A stretch of 23,181 nt of DNA from a virus. The position numbers and the translations under genes are program-made. Positions 6,878 to 15,036 of this stretch are shown in pieces. The notes under the pieces were generated by a model that had not been told where the DNA came from, ran no database searches, and saw nothing but the letters and a program-made list of their open reading frames with translations. Within the stretch, counting starts at the first letter, position 1. Every line of letters begins with the position of its first letter. The stretch is from positions 1-23,181 of the IMG/VR virus record IMGVR_UViG_3300022921_000115, one strand, 5' to 3'.

Positions 6878-8524
6878 ATGGGACTCTCAAATACAGAATT
6901 TGCTAAAAAAGCAAGCAAAGGACCTTACGCAGGAAAGGCAAGAAAAGATATTGCAAATATTAAAATTAAAAATAGAAAACCTTTTACAATAGAAAAAACC
7001 GGAGAAAAAATAATAGGTTTAAAAGTATCAGGTAATAATTTAATTTATAAAGTAAAAAATTCAGAAAAAACAATACCCTTTTCTAACATACAAAAAGACG
7101 AAGATTTTGGTGGACAACCTGCTAAAAAAGGATCAGGTTCTTCAACAACAATAAGTGGTAAAATTGTAGAAGTTTTATCTGAAGCATTTTTTTGTATATA
7201 TTGTGCTATGAAGTCAGCAGGTACTTTAAGTAAATATGATAAAGATAAAACCTATGAAGATTGGGACGATATTCAAAGTGCTAAAGATATATCTAGTTTT
7301 GCCTCTACTTATAAAATTTCAAAATATGTAGACCAAGAATTAAAATCATCTGTATTTAATCAATATAAAAAATTTGCTAACGCTTTTCTAGTAGATAAAG
7401 AATGGCACGCTAGACTTATGGCACAAGTAAATGTGATGTATTCTAATTATCCTATACCAAATAAATCATTTACATTTTTGAGAGCAGATAATATGAAAAG
7501 ATCAATGGATCCATATAAGACTTTTGAGGTTGTTGCACAACAAATTAAATCAAAAGTAGGATTTAGTAAAGCAGTTGATAAAGATAAATGGAATCCTGCT
7601 GATGTTTGGTTTTTTACATCTAATGCTGAAAATACATTGACAAAGGAATTAAGAGAATTAGAAAGTAAAATTAATAAAAATCCTGCAAACGCAGTAGATC
7701 AATTAAATAATTTAAATCAATTAATTTACAAACTATTTGAAAAAAAAGAATTGTATCCTATATCTTTAAAAGCACCAGCAGGTACATCTGCTAGAATAAC
7801 TGCTGTAAATGAAGATGGAGATATAGAACAATTAGTAAAATTTGATAGGATAGATTTAGGACAAGGGAATTTAGATGTAAAAATAAGATTTGATTTAATT
7901 TATCAAAAAAAGAAAACTAAAAAACTTGTAAAAAAAATGACAGGTTATTTAAAAAGTAAAACTGACACAGGTGGATTTAGATTAGAATTAGAGTTTCCAG
8001 GATCAGGTGCTAGATTTGGTACTTTAGGTACGGAAAATTATCAATATATAATTTATAATACTGATAAATCTGGTATTAATGCTTTACAAAGAATTAGAAA
8101 AGAAAGTAATACATTTCAACAAATACCTGAAAAATATAAACCAGGCACAGGAGAATTAGATTGGTTGGGTGCAAGTGGATATCAAAAATTATCAAAAGAA
8201 AAAGGTAGTAGAGATTACCTAGAAGGATATTTACAGACCTTATTTACTAAAATTAATAATGAAAAATTTAGATTAGGTCAACCACCAGAAAAAAATGTAT
8301 TAAATAAAACAATTGCTTCTGAAATAGCAATTGCAATAAATGAAATTAAAAATAAAATAGCAAGAGAAATTACAGTAGAAAATATCTATAATCTTGCCGT
8401 ATCACAAGGATTTAGGGTAGGTATTTCAAAAGAACAACTAAAAGCAAGAGGTGAAAAATCTATTGTAGATAAAACAGTTGCCGACACACTTTTTGACAGT
8501 TGTTTTCACTTAAAAGTTTACTAA
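6878..8524 (+). CDS. Unknown protein, 548 aa; possible nuclease-like fold
   Basis: I do not recognise a named family. The first 70 residues are basic and strand-forming. A glycine/serine segment (KKGSGSSTTIS) leads into a helix with two glutamates (GKIVEVLSEAFFCIYCAMK). Further on, WNPADVWFFTS is followed about 50 residues later by LYPISLKAPAGTSARI. An early Glu helix, an Asp strand and a strand ending in SLK together resemble motifs I-III of PD-(D/E)xK nucleases. This is only a suggestion. The C-terminal half is Lys-rich with mixed strands and helices. The late-type promoter against its start codon suggests late expression. There is no signal peptide or membrane segment, and little ribosome-binding sequence upstream. 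Confidence 0.65.
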   Translation: MGLSNTEFAKKASKGPYAGKARKDIANIKIKNRKPFTIEKTGEKIIGLKVSGNNLIYKVKNSEKTIPFSNIQKDEDFGGQPAKKGSGSSTTISGKIVEVLSEAFFCIYCAMKSAGTLSKYDKDKTYEDWDDIQSAKDISSFASTYKISKYVDQELKSSVFNQYKKFANAFLVDKEWHARLMAQVNVMYSNYPIPNKSFTFLRADNMKRSMDPYKTFEVVAQQIKSKVGFSKAVDKDKWNPADVWFFTSNAENTLTKELRELESKINKNPANAVDQLNNLNQLIYKLFEKKELYPISLKAPAGTSARITAVNEDGDIEQLVKFDRIDLGQGNLDVKIRFDLIYQKKKTKKLVKKMTGYLKSKTDTGGFRLELEFPGSGARFGTLGTENYQYIIYNTDKSGINALQRIRKESNTFQQIPEKYKPGTGELDWLGASGYQKLSKEKGSRDYLEGYLQTLFTKINNEKFRLGQPPEKNVLNKTIASEIAIAINEIKNKIAREITVENIYNLAVSQGFRVGISKEQLKARGEKSIVDKTVADTLFDSCFHLKVY

Positions 8525-8529
8525 TAAAC

Positions 8530-8558
8530 TTGACAAATCTTATAAATAGTGATATAAT
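8530..8558 (+). promoter_or_regulatory. Perfect-consensus sigma70-type promoter for the late operon
   Basis: TTGACA (8530-8535) and TATAAT (8553-8558) are both exact consensus hexamers, separated by the ideal 17 bases. The start of transcription would lie near 8565, about 48 bases before the ATG at 8613. A short AT-rich inverted repeat (AAGTTTA/TAAACTT, 8514-8531, loop CTAA) overlaps the -35 box and the stop of the preceding gene. The spacer contains a late-type promoter. Confidence 0.75.
8541..8548 (+). promoter_or_regulatory. T4-late-type promoter (TATAAATA) nested in the sigma70 promoter
   Basis: This is an exact TATAAATA followed by GT, lying inside the 17-base spacer of the sigma70-type promoter at 8530-8558. 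By T4 geometry its +1 would be near 8554, about ten bases upstream of the sigma70 start. The same gene could thus be read both by host sigma and by a phage late sigma. Confidence 0.7.
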
Positions 8559-8612
8559 TTAGTTGATTTATATGGAAAAAGTGATTATAGTTATGGGAAC
8601 AATGAGAGAGAA

Positions 8613-9836
8613 ATGTTTAGTTTTAAAGGTTTTATTACAAGCGATAAGAACACACATTTAGAACATTTAGAAGATGATATAATAAATCGTGGTTCAGATG
8701 GTGGTCGAAACGCAGTTAATTTTTTAAAGTCAGTTAGAAATATGCTAGCTGGTTCTGCTAGTGGACGTATCAATATGTCTGTTAAGTGGGACGGTGCACC
8801 TGCTGTTATTGCAGGTATCAATCCAGAAAACGGCAAATTCTTTGTCGGTACAAAATCAGTATTCAACGTAACACCTAAAATCAATTATACATCTGGCGAT
8901 ATTGCTAGAAATCATAGTGGTCCTGTTGCAGATAAATTACGAGTATGTTTAAATGAATTAAAAAGATTAGGTATTAAAGGTATCTATCAAGGTGATTTAT
9001 TATTCACAAAAGGTGATTTAAAATCTGCTGCTATAGACGGTGAAAAAATGATTACGTTTACACCAAACACTATTACATATGCAGTACCAGTTAACTCATC
9101 TATCGGTAAAAGAATTGCAAGAGCAAGATTAGGAATTGTATTTCATACTTACTATACAGGTAAAGATATGAAATCATTATCAGCAGGATTTGGAACCGTA
9201 TCAGGCAAATCAGGTTCATCTGCTGTATTTTTAGCAAGTGCAGGTTATACTGATACATCTGGTTCATCTACATTTACATCTTCCGAGTTATCATCATTTG
9301 ACGCATTGATTAGAATGGCAGAAGGTTCTTTATCAAAGGCGGCACCTTTGTTAGATACTATGAAATCAAACGATAGTTTATCAGTAGGGTTTAGATTAAA
9401 GACATTTTTTAATTACTATATTAGAAATAGTAAAGGTAACTCTATGGCAAAAGTTAAAACTTTACAAGATATGTTTAGAGAATATTACGAACAGATTTTA
9501 AGAACAGAAATTATGGCAAGAAAAACTGAAAGTGGAAAACAAAAGTATAGAGATATAATGAAAACAGGTTTAAGTTTTATAGATAAAAATAGAAGTGCTT
9601 TATATTTTGCAATTGCTTCACACGTAAGTTTAGGTAACGCAAAGAATTTTTTAATTCAAAAACTATCTCAAATACAAAGTATAGGACATTTTATTAGAAC
9701 ACCAAACGGTTATCGTGTAACTAATCCAGAAGGATTTGTTGCAGTTGATAAAAAAGCAGGTGCAGTTAAACTTGTAGATAGATTAGAATTTAGTAGAGCA
9801 AACTTTACTATTGCAAAAGATTGGGTTAAAGGTTAA
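8613..9836 (+). CDS. Ligase-like nucleotidyltransferase with KWDG motif (resembles DUF6267)
   Basis: This 407-residue protein resembles a family found widely in T4-like cyanophages, which I believe is DUF6267. The N-terminus FKGFITSDKNTHLEHLEDDI and the core SVKWDGAPAVIAGINP are characteristic. KWDG at residues 58-61 matches motif I (K-x-D-G) of covalent nucleotidyltransferases such as ATP-dependent DNA and RNA ligases, in which the lysine carries AMP. FFVGTKSVF (about 76-84), GIYQGD (123-128) and RLGIVFH (172-178) could be later strands of the same fold. The C-terminal region (about 250-407) is helical. The true substrate is unknown to me. The protein lacks a clear lysine motif V, so it may be a divergent or inactive member. 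It heads an operon behind paired sigma70-type and late-type promoters. Confidence 0.7.
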   Translation: MFSFKGFITSDKNTHLEHLEDDIINRGSDGGRNAVNFLKSVRNMLAGSASGRINMSVKWDGAPAVIAGINPENGKFFVGTKSVFNVTPKINYTSGDIARNHSGPVADKLRVCLNELKRLGIKGIYQGDLLFTKGDLKSAAIDGEKMITFTPNTITYAVPVNSSIGKRIARARLGIVFHTYYTGKDMKSLSAGFGTVSGKSGSSAVFLASAGYTDTSGSSTFTSSELSSFDALIRMAEGSLSKAAPLLDTMKSNDSLSVGFRLKTFFNYYIRNSKGNSMAKVKTLQDMFREYYEQILRTEIMARKTESGKQKYRDIMKTGLSFIDKNRSALYFAIASHVSLGNAKNFLIQKLSQIQSIGHFIRTPNGYRVTNPEGFVAVDKKAGAVKLVDRLEFSRANFTIAKDWVKG

Positions 9837-10567
9837 TGGCAACAGGATATTTAACAGAACAAAATTATCAAATTGCAAGAGGACTTGTAAGAGGCGCTTC
9901 AAGCATACACAAATTTGGTGCAGTACCTCAATTGTCTATTAACACAACAGGTACTTGTTGGGATAAAAATGATACTTTATATCCTTGGTCAGCATTAACA
10001 AGTGCAAGTGTATTAACAGCACAGGCCGTTAACGCAAGTGATAACGGAAAGATTTTAACAATTTTAGGATTGGATTCAAACTATAATGAAATATCAGATA
10101 CAATTACATTGTCAAGTAGTGGTACAGCAAGTACAACAAAACAATTTTTAAGAGTGTATAGAGGTTATATTTCAACAGGTGCAAACAATGTTGGTGCAAT
10201 TGATGTAAGAATAGGTGCAAATACCGTGTTGTATATTAATGTGGGTTTAGCACAAACTTTAATGATGATTTATACCGTACCTGCTGGTAAAGATTTATTA
10301 TTATTAAAAGGTGCTTGTACATCTCAAGCAGGTGCTGACGCTTCAGGTTTCTTTTATGTAAGATTTTTTGACCAAACAGCATTTAGAATACAACACACTT
10401 TTGAAGTTTCAGGTTCAGATGGTTATGAATATAAATTTGAAGTGCCATTTAGAGTGCCAGAAAAATCAGATATAGATTTTAGATTAACAACAAGAAGTAA
10501 TAACGGTAGATATACAGCAGCCTTTGATGGTCTGTTAGTAGATGTTCCGAGAACAATGCAGGTTTAA
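9836..10567 (+). CDS. Putative virion structural protein, beta-rich, 243 aa
   Basis: The start overlaps the previous stop (TAATG). The sequence is rich in Ser, Thr, Gly, Ala and Asn with alternating hydrophobic residues, for example KILTILGLDSNYNEISDTITL and SDIDFRLTTRSNNGRYTAAFDGLLVDVP. This is typical of the beta-sandwich proteins of phage capsid decorations, fibres or tail parts. It contains few Cys or Lys residues and no signal peptide or membrane helix. Its composition differs strongly from the lysine-rich proteins around it. The specific virion location cannot be told from sequence. Confidence 0.65.
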   Translation: MATGYLTEQNYQIARGLVRGASSIHKFGAVPQLSINTTGTCWDKNDTLYPWSALTSASVLTAQAVNASDNGKILTILGLDSNYNEISDTITLSSSGTASTTKQFLRVYRGYISTGANNVGAIDVRIGANTVLYINVGLAQTLMMIYTVPAGKDLLLLKGACTSQAGADASGFFYVRFFDQTAFRIQHTFEVSGSDGYEYKFEVPFRVPEKSDIDFRLTTRSNNGRYTAAFDGLLVDVPRTMQV

Positions 10568-10570
10568 TAA

Positions 10571-11263
10571 ATGAAAAAAACTTTAGACGAAATCAGACAA
10601 TATATAAACGAGGGTGTTTATGATCCTGGTATATTCAAAGCATTTTTTCTTGCAGGTGGTCCTGGTTCAGGTAAAACTTTTGTAACTGCTACTGCTTTTG
10701 GTGGAACAGGTTTAAAAGTAGTAAATTCTGATAGATCATTTGAAAGAGGTTTGAAACAAGCAAACTTATCTCTTAAAATGCCAGATGAAGAAGAATACTT
10801 TAGAAACATTATTAGACAAAAAGCAAAAACGACTACCGCTTCAGCATTAGATACTTACATACAAGGTAGATTGGGATTAGTTATAGACGCAACAGGCAGA
10901 GATTTACAATTAGTACAAAGTCAAGTTGCATTATTAAGACATATCGGATATGATTGTTATATGGTATTTGTTAATACAAGTTTAGATGTTGCATTAGAAA
11001 GAAATAAAACTAGACCAAGATCAATACCAGAATATATTGTAAAAAAGAATTGGGAAGGTGTACAGGCAAATATAGGTTCATTTCAAAGATTGTTTAGTCC
11101 TAATAAAATGTTAATTGTCGATAACAATAGAAGTGAACAAGAATTAGTTACACAAACTTTAAATACTGCTTCTCGTTTTATTAGAAGTAGATTAAGAACT
11201 AAACCAGAAAGTGGTATAGCAATGAGTTGGATTAAAAAAGAATTGGAGTTAAAAAGAAGATGA
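10571..11263 (+). CDS. P-loop kinase-like ATP-binding protein, 230 aa
   Basis: This is a P-loop protein with Walker A GGPGSGKT at about residues 29-36, preceded by the hydrophobic strand FKAFFLA. The acceptor-side motif NSDRSFERGL follows. LGLVIDATGRD resembles the second Asp strand of nucleoside/polynucleotide kinase or zeta-toxin-type kinases. An arginine-rich lid-like stretch (ERNKTRPRSIPEYIVKKNW) precedes the last strand, LIVDNN. The likely activity is phosphate transfer from ATP, with the acceptor unknown. The N-terminus MKKTLDEIRQYINE ends in I-x-E before a Gly, resembling a phage head-protease cleavage site. The gene overlaps the next by four bases (ATGA). Confidence 0.8.
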   Translation: MKKTLDEIRQYINEGVYDPGIFKAFFLAGGPGSGKTFVTATAFGGTGLKVVNSDRSFERGLKQANLSLKMPDEEEYFRNIIRQKAKTTTASALDTYIQGRLGLVIDATGRDLQLVQSQVALLRHIGYDCYMVFVNTSLDVALERNKTRPRSIPEYIVKKNWEGVQANIGSFQRLFSPNKMLIVDNNRSEQELVTQTLNTASRFIRSRLRTKPESGIAMSWIKKELELKRR

Positions 11264-13890
11264 GATTTAAAGACTTCATAAAAGAATCTATTATTGATAT
11301 ACCAAGAAGAACTTATGCACCTGGTGTGTTTGATAATGCAGACACAAAAGAACCTAAGATTAAAAGTGAAATTATTGGTATGATAATGAAACAGTTTACA
11401 GAATTCAAAAAAGAATATCCTATATTAGATTATTCTTTAATAGGTTCTATCTTAACAAAAAGATATAGAGATGACGCAGATTTAGATATTAATGTATTGT
11501 TTGATGTACCAAAAGAAAAACAAGAAGAAGAAAGAGTCAGACTTTCTAAAAAATATTTGTCTGCTTCCAATCCAGATAATATACAAGGTAAGTTAATACC
11601 AGGTACAAAGCATCCTATTAATTATTATTTCATAACAGATAAAAAAACTTATGACGATCAAAATAAAAAAGCAGATGCTGTTTATGATATAGGTAAAAAC
11701 AAGTTTATAAAACGACCTGAAGAATTTAATTTTGACATTGATATGTACATTAATGACTTTAATAAAAAAGTACAAGAGATAGATGTCGTTAAGGGTGAAT
11801 TAAAAAGAGATATTATAGATTATGATGAACTAAAAGATTTAACTCCAAATGATGTTTTAAACCTACAAGACAAAATTAATAGTAAGTTAGAAGAAATAGA
11901 AGATGACTTACAACAAATTATTAAGATTGGCGACAACGTAGATGTTGAAAGAAGAGCTGCGTTTGATAAAGATATGTCGCCAGATGAAATCAGATTATAC
12001 GGTATTAAAAATAGATTACCTAAAAATGTTATCTATAAGATGTTAGAAAAATATCATTACTTAAAATTCTACAAAAAGTGTAAACAAATATTAGATGATG
12101 GTAAAGTAACAGACGCAGAAATAGATAGTTTGAAAGTAGAATCAGTTACATTAGATAAAATTAAATTAACTACTACTAGATGGTTTAAAGATGTTGTAGG
12201 TAAATTAAAAAGAATGGCAACAACATCTAAACGATATGAATATGCTGCTAAAGTTTTACAAGATGTTATTAATAGAAAGAAAAGAGAAAGATCATTAGAA
12301 GGTTTACCATTAAGACACGATATAGGATATTATGCTTCCGTTGTTGCAGATACATTTAAAGATATTGACTCTAAAAAACTACAATCAATGGTACACGAAG
12401 AATATTTACCAGAGGCAAAATCTGTTGCATTTACTTTTGGTAGATTTAATCCACCTACTACAGGACACGAAAAATTAATTAGCAAAGTTAAATCTTTACC
12501 TACAAATGATTATAAAATTTATTTAAGTAGAAGTGAAGACCCTAAAAAGAATCCATTATCTGCTAGACAGAAATTAGATTATATGAAAAAAATGTTTCCA
12601 CAACACGCTAGAAACATAGAGGTAAATACTTCTAATATGGTATTAGATATTGCTACTAATTTGTATAAAAAAGGTTATAAAGAAGTTAGTATGGTAGTAG
12701 GTAGTGATAGAGTTAGAGAATTTGAAACAATATTAAAAAAATATAATGATGTAAAATCCAGACACGGATATTATAACTTTGATAAGATCAATGTTGTTTC
12801 TGCTGGTGAAAGAGATCCAGATGCTGAAGGTGTATCAGGTATGTCAGCAAGTAAGATGAGGGACGCTGCTCAAAAAGGAGACGTTAAATCTTTTAGTCAA
12901 GGATTGCCTAGAGGATTTGGAGATGTAGAAAAACTATTTAAAGATGTAAGACGTGGTATGAATTTAGCTGCTAATTACACATATGTAGGTGACCATAGAC
13001 CTATTGCAAGTTTACAAGAATTTGAACAACAACAAATAAGAGATTTGTATGTTAGAGAAATGATCTTTAACATAGGTGACAAAGTTAATTACATTAGAGA
13101 AAATATAGATGGCAAAGTTGTTAGACGAGGAACTAATTACATTGTTGTAGAAGATAACGATAATAATTTACATAAGGCGTGGATTTGGGATTGTTTACCA
13201 GATCCTGCAGATAGAGAGGCTCAAGTGCGAGAATACAATTTAGATATTGATTATGGATTTGAAGCTGTTTCTGAAAAGAAAGAATACGGACATACAGATA
13301 GATTACCACAAGATAAAGACATATCTAAAGAAAAAGGTAGTCAACCTAAAAAATATTACAAACAGTTATCAAAAGATACAAAATCAACAAGGGCAAAACA
13401 TTTTAGTAAAACAGATACAACTAAAAATGACAATGACCCAGCACCTGGTGATAAAGACGCAAAAACAAAACCAAGTGTACATACACAAAAATACAAAAAG
13501 ATGTTTGGTGAATTAAAGAAAGAATTATCAGACGCTTGTTGGACAGGATATAAGAAGGTAGGAATGAAAAATAAAGGTGGAAAACAAGTACCAAATTGTG
13601 TGCCAGAAGCATACGATATTGGACACGATTATGCTCAACATACATTAAAAGTAACACCAGGACAAGACGGATTTGACCCTAATTATCAAGGAGGATCGTA
13701 TAAACCATCAGTTGATGGCACGTCAGGTGAACAAGTTGTAACAAGACCAATGACAACAGATATTTCTGTAAAAGATATAAATGATTGGGCAGCTTCAAGT
13801 GAAACAATAGATAAATATAGAGAAAGATACAAAGAAGAATGGAAGACAAAATTATCTGAAGTTGTATCTAAAATGATAAGGAATTTATAA
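11260..13890 (+). CDS. Multidomain nucleotidyltransferase: Pol-beta-like plus NMN adenylyltransferase domains
   Basis: This large fusion is 876 residues. The N-terminal leader MRFKDFIKES resembles the T4 capsid-targeting peptide and ends in I-x-E. A Pol-beta-type nucleotidyltransferase signature follows, with GS at 62-63 and DLD at 74-76 (YSLIGSILTKRYRDDADLDI). A helical linker runs to about 380. From 388 a NadM/NMNAT-type domain begins, with GRFNPPTTGH (394-403, the nucleotide-binding HxGH-type loop) and GMSASKMR (527-534, the ISxSxxR-type motif). That domain would make NAD from NMN and ATP. Residues about 602-648 look like a small KOW/SH3-like barrel (IGDKVNYI...GKVVRRGTNYIVV). The tail has the ACWTGYKKVGMKNKGGKQ motif with the CVP end (about 759-783), seen in other T4-like phage proteins. 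The fusion is unusual; domain assignments are by motif only. Confidence 0.85.
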   Translation: MRFKDFIKESIIDIPRRTYAPGVFDNADTKEPKIKSEIIGMIMKQFTEFKKEYPILDYSLIGSILTKRYRDDADLDINVLFDVPKEKQEEERVRLSKKYLSASNPDNIQGKLIPGTKHPINYYFITDKKTYDDQNKKADAVYDIGKNKFIKRPEEFNFDIDMYINDFNKKVQEIDVVKGELKRDIIDYDELKDLTPNDVLNLQDKINSKLEEIEDDLQQIIKIGDNVDVERRAAFDKDMSPDEIRLYGIKNRLPKNVIYKMLEKYHYLKFYKKCKQILDDGKVTDAEIDSLKVESVTLDKIKLTTTRWFKDVVGKLKRMATTSKRYEYAAKVLQDVINRKKRERSLEGLPLRHDIGYYASVVADTFKDIDSKKLQSMVHEEYLPEAKSVAFTFGRFNPPTTGHEKLISKVKSLPTNDYKIYLSRSEDPKKNPLSARQKLDYMKKMFPQHARNIEVNTSNMVLDIATNLYKKGYKEVSMVVGSDRVREFETILKKYNDVKSRHGYYNFDKINVVSAGERDPDAEGVSGMSASKMRDAAQKGDVKSFSQGLPRGFGDVEKLFKDVRRGMNLAANYTYVGDHRPIASLQEFEQQQIRDLYVREMIFNIGDKVNYIRENIDGKVVRRGTNYIVVEDNDNNLHKAWIWDCLPDPADREAQVREYNLDIDYGFEAVSEKKEYGHTDRLPQDKDISKEKGSQPKKYYKQLSKDTKSTRAKHFSKTDTTKNDNDPAPGDKDAKTKPSVHTQKYKKMFGELKKELSDACWTGYKKVGMKNKGGKQVPNCVPEAYDIGHDYAQHTLKVTPGQDGFDPNYQGGSYKPSVDGTSGEQVVTRPMTTDISVKDINDWAASSETIDKYRERYKEEWKTKLSEVVSKMIRNL

Positions 13891-14432
13891 TGTTAAGTTT
13901 TGCAGATTACAAAGATAAGATTTCTAAATCGGTACATTATCATATTGAGAATAATATACCGTTTGCTGAAAATATCTATAGACTTCATAGTGAAGAATTT
14001 TATAGATTGTTTAGAGAGGCAAGAGAGTTATATAATGAGGGTCTACTGACTGAAATATCTGATTGGGATAGACAGTTATTAGAAACCGACATAGGTGAAT
14101 TTGCATATTGCGAGGAAGAAAAAAGAAAAGTTCCTTTAGATGTGCCAATATCTGTCGAAGAAAAAGACGTAGAACTAAACAAACCTAAAAAAGGTGGACC
14201 TAAAAAGTTTTATGTATTTGTCAAAGACGGTGATAAGATTAAAAAAGTAACGTGGGGTGATACTACAGGATTAAAAGTAAAACTAAATGATCCTGAAGCA
14301 AGAAAAAGTTTTGCTGCTAGGCACAAATGTAGTCAACAAAAAGATAGAACATCGGCTGCTTATTGGGCGTGTAACTTACCTCGTTATGCAAAAACGCTAG
14401 GACTTTCTGGCGGTGGAAATTTTTATTGGTAA
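13890..14432 (+). CDS. Conserved T4-like phage protein, 180 aa
   Basis: The start overlaps the previous stop (TAATG). The first 85 residues are helical and acidic (YHIENNIPFAENIYRLHSEE, FREARELYNEGLLTE). A short proline/lysine linker (NKPKKGGPKK) leads into a strand-rich C-terminal domain with FYVFVKDGDKIKKVTWGD. It ends in the distinctive ARKSFAARHKCSQQKDRTSA, then YWACNLPRYAKTLGL. The two cysteines, the His and the Trp in this ending recur in proteins of marine T4-like phages and might form a small metal-binding or nucleic-acid-binding module (inference). I know no function. Its place in the late operon suggests a virion or head-assembly role. Confidence 0.75.
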   Translation: MLSFADYKDKISKSVHYHIENNIPFAENIYRLHSEEFYRLFREARELYNEGLLTEISDWDRQLLETDIGEFAYCEEEKRKVPLDVPISVEEKDVELNKPKKGGPKKFYVFVKDGDKIKKVTWGDTTGLKVKLNDPEARKSFAARHKCSQQKDRTSAAYWACNLPRYAKTLGLSGGGNFYW

Positions 14433-14728
14433 TGAAAGAATTGTTAGATTATTATAAACCATTTGAAGACTTTGAAAAGAGTGCTTACGATAATGTATTT
14501 ACTAGAGTCTTTAAAGAAAATGTTGAAAATGAACAATTGATATGGCACAAAGATAAAAAAAGTAGAGTTGTCAAAGTGATTTATGGTACAGGATGGAAAT
14601 TACAAATGGATAATGATTTGCCTTTTGAATTAGAAGTAGGGCAAAATTATCATATTAACAAGGAAGAGTTTCACCGATTACATAAAGGTAATAGTGATCT
14701 AAAACTAGAGATAAAAGAATATGACTAA
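14432..14728 (+). CDS. Small cupin-like protein, 98 aa
   Basis: The ATG at 14432 overlaps the preceding TAA, as elsewhere in this operon. An upstream TTG at 14426 is possible but less likely. The N-terminal 25 residues are helical. The rest reads as a compact beta barrel: LIWHKDKKSRVVKVIYGTGW, a strand with QMDNDLPFELEVGQ, then YHINKEEFHRLHKG and a final strand LKLEIKEY. A glycine turn, a G-Q pair and the EEFHRLHKG element follow the pattern of single-domain cupins, in which His residues can bind a metal. The usual full set of metal ligands is not clear, so it may be a non-catalytic cupin. Confidence 0.6.
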   Translation: MKELLDYYKPFEDFEKSAYDNVFTRVFKENVENEQLIWHKDKKSRVVKVIYGTGWKLQMDNDLPFELEVGQNYHINKEEFHRLHKGNSDLKLEIKEYD

Positions 14729-15029
14729 AACTTTAAAAGAAATGAGATTAGACTTGCAAGAACAAGAAGCAAGTAAATCAGATTTACAATATATTAAAGC
14801 AAAAACAGCTTACAACAATCACTTTGAAGCAAGAAGATATATTGCTGATAAAATTTTAAGAGATAAAAAATTAGCAGACACTTACAAGTCTTTAGAAATG
14901 ATACACAATACTTATGGATCAATGATCGGTAATGACGCTATACAGTTAAGACAAAGATTAGAAAAAATGTTAATAGGTGATTTAAAAAGAAAAGTTAAAA
15001 ATTGGGACGCAGTTTATTCGGCGTTATAG
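14721..15029 (+). CDS. Hypothetical helical protein, 102 aa
   Basis: The gene overlaps the previous one by eight bases. The product is almost wholly helical and charged (Lys, Glu, Gln, Arg), with long amphipathic stretches such as YIADKILRDKKLADTYKSLE and AIQLRQRLEKMLIGDLKRKV. The N-terminus MTKTLKEMRLDLQE ends in L-x-E before Gln, similar to the leaders of the kinase (10571) and fusion protein (11260). This may mark it as a packaged or protease-processed head protein. No catalytic motif is visible. Confidence 0.7.
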   Translation: MTKTLKEMRLDLQEQEASKSDLQYIKAKTAYNNHFEARRYIADKILRDKKLADTYKSLEMIHNTYGSMIGNDAIQLRQRLEKMLIGDLKRKVKNWDAVYSAL

Positions 15030-15036
15030 GAGAGAT

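Noticed and set aside
7637-7665. TTGACA at 7637, and others at 11732, 22838 and 22974, as promoters
   Set aside because: No TATAAT-like hexamer lies 16-18 bases downstream; these are ordinary coding sequence.
8572-8661. 29-codon ORF between the 8530 promoter and the gene at 8613
   Set aside because: It overlaps the ribosome-binding region and start of the real gene and has no protein-like features.
13247-13516. Plus-strand open frame of 89 codons inside the 876-residue fusion gene
   Set aside because: It is out of frame with a well-supported gene, its translation is Lys/Gln-rich without structure, and it has no ribosome-binding site.
13810-13817. GATAAATA inside the fusion gene as a late promoter
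   Set aside because: It lies well inside coding sequence (a Ile-Asp-Lys-Tyr stretch), lacks the following GT and is not near the start of a gene.
14426-14434. TTG at 14426 as the start of the cupin-like gene
   Set aside because: ATG 14432 makes the TAATG overlap seen repeatedly in this operon.
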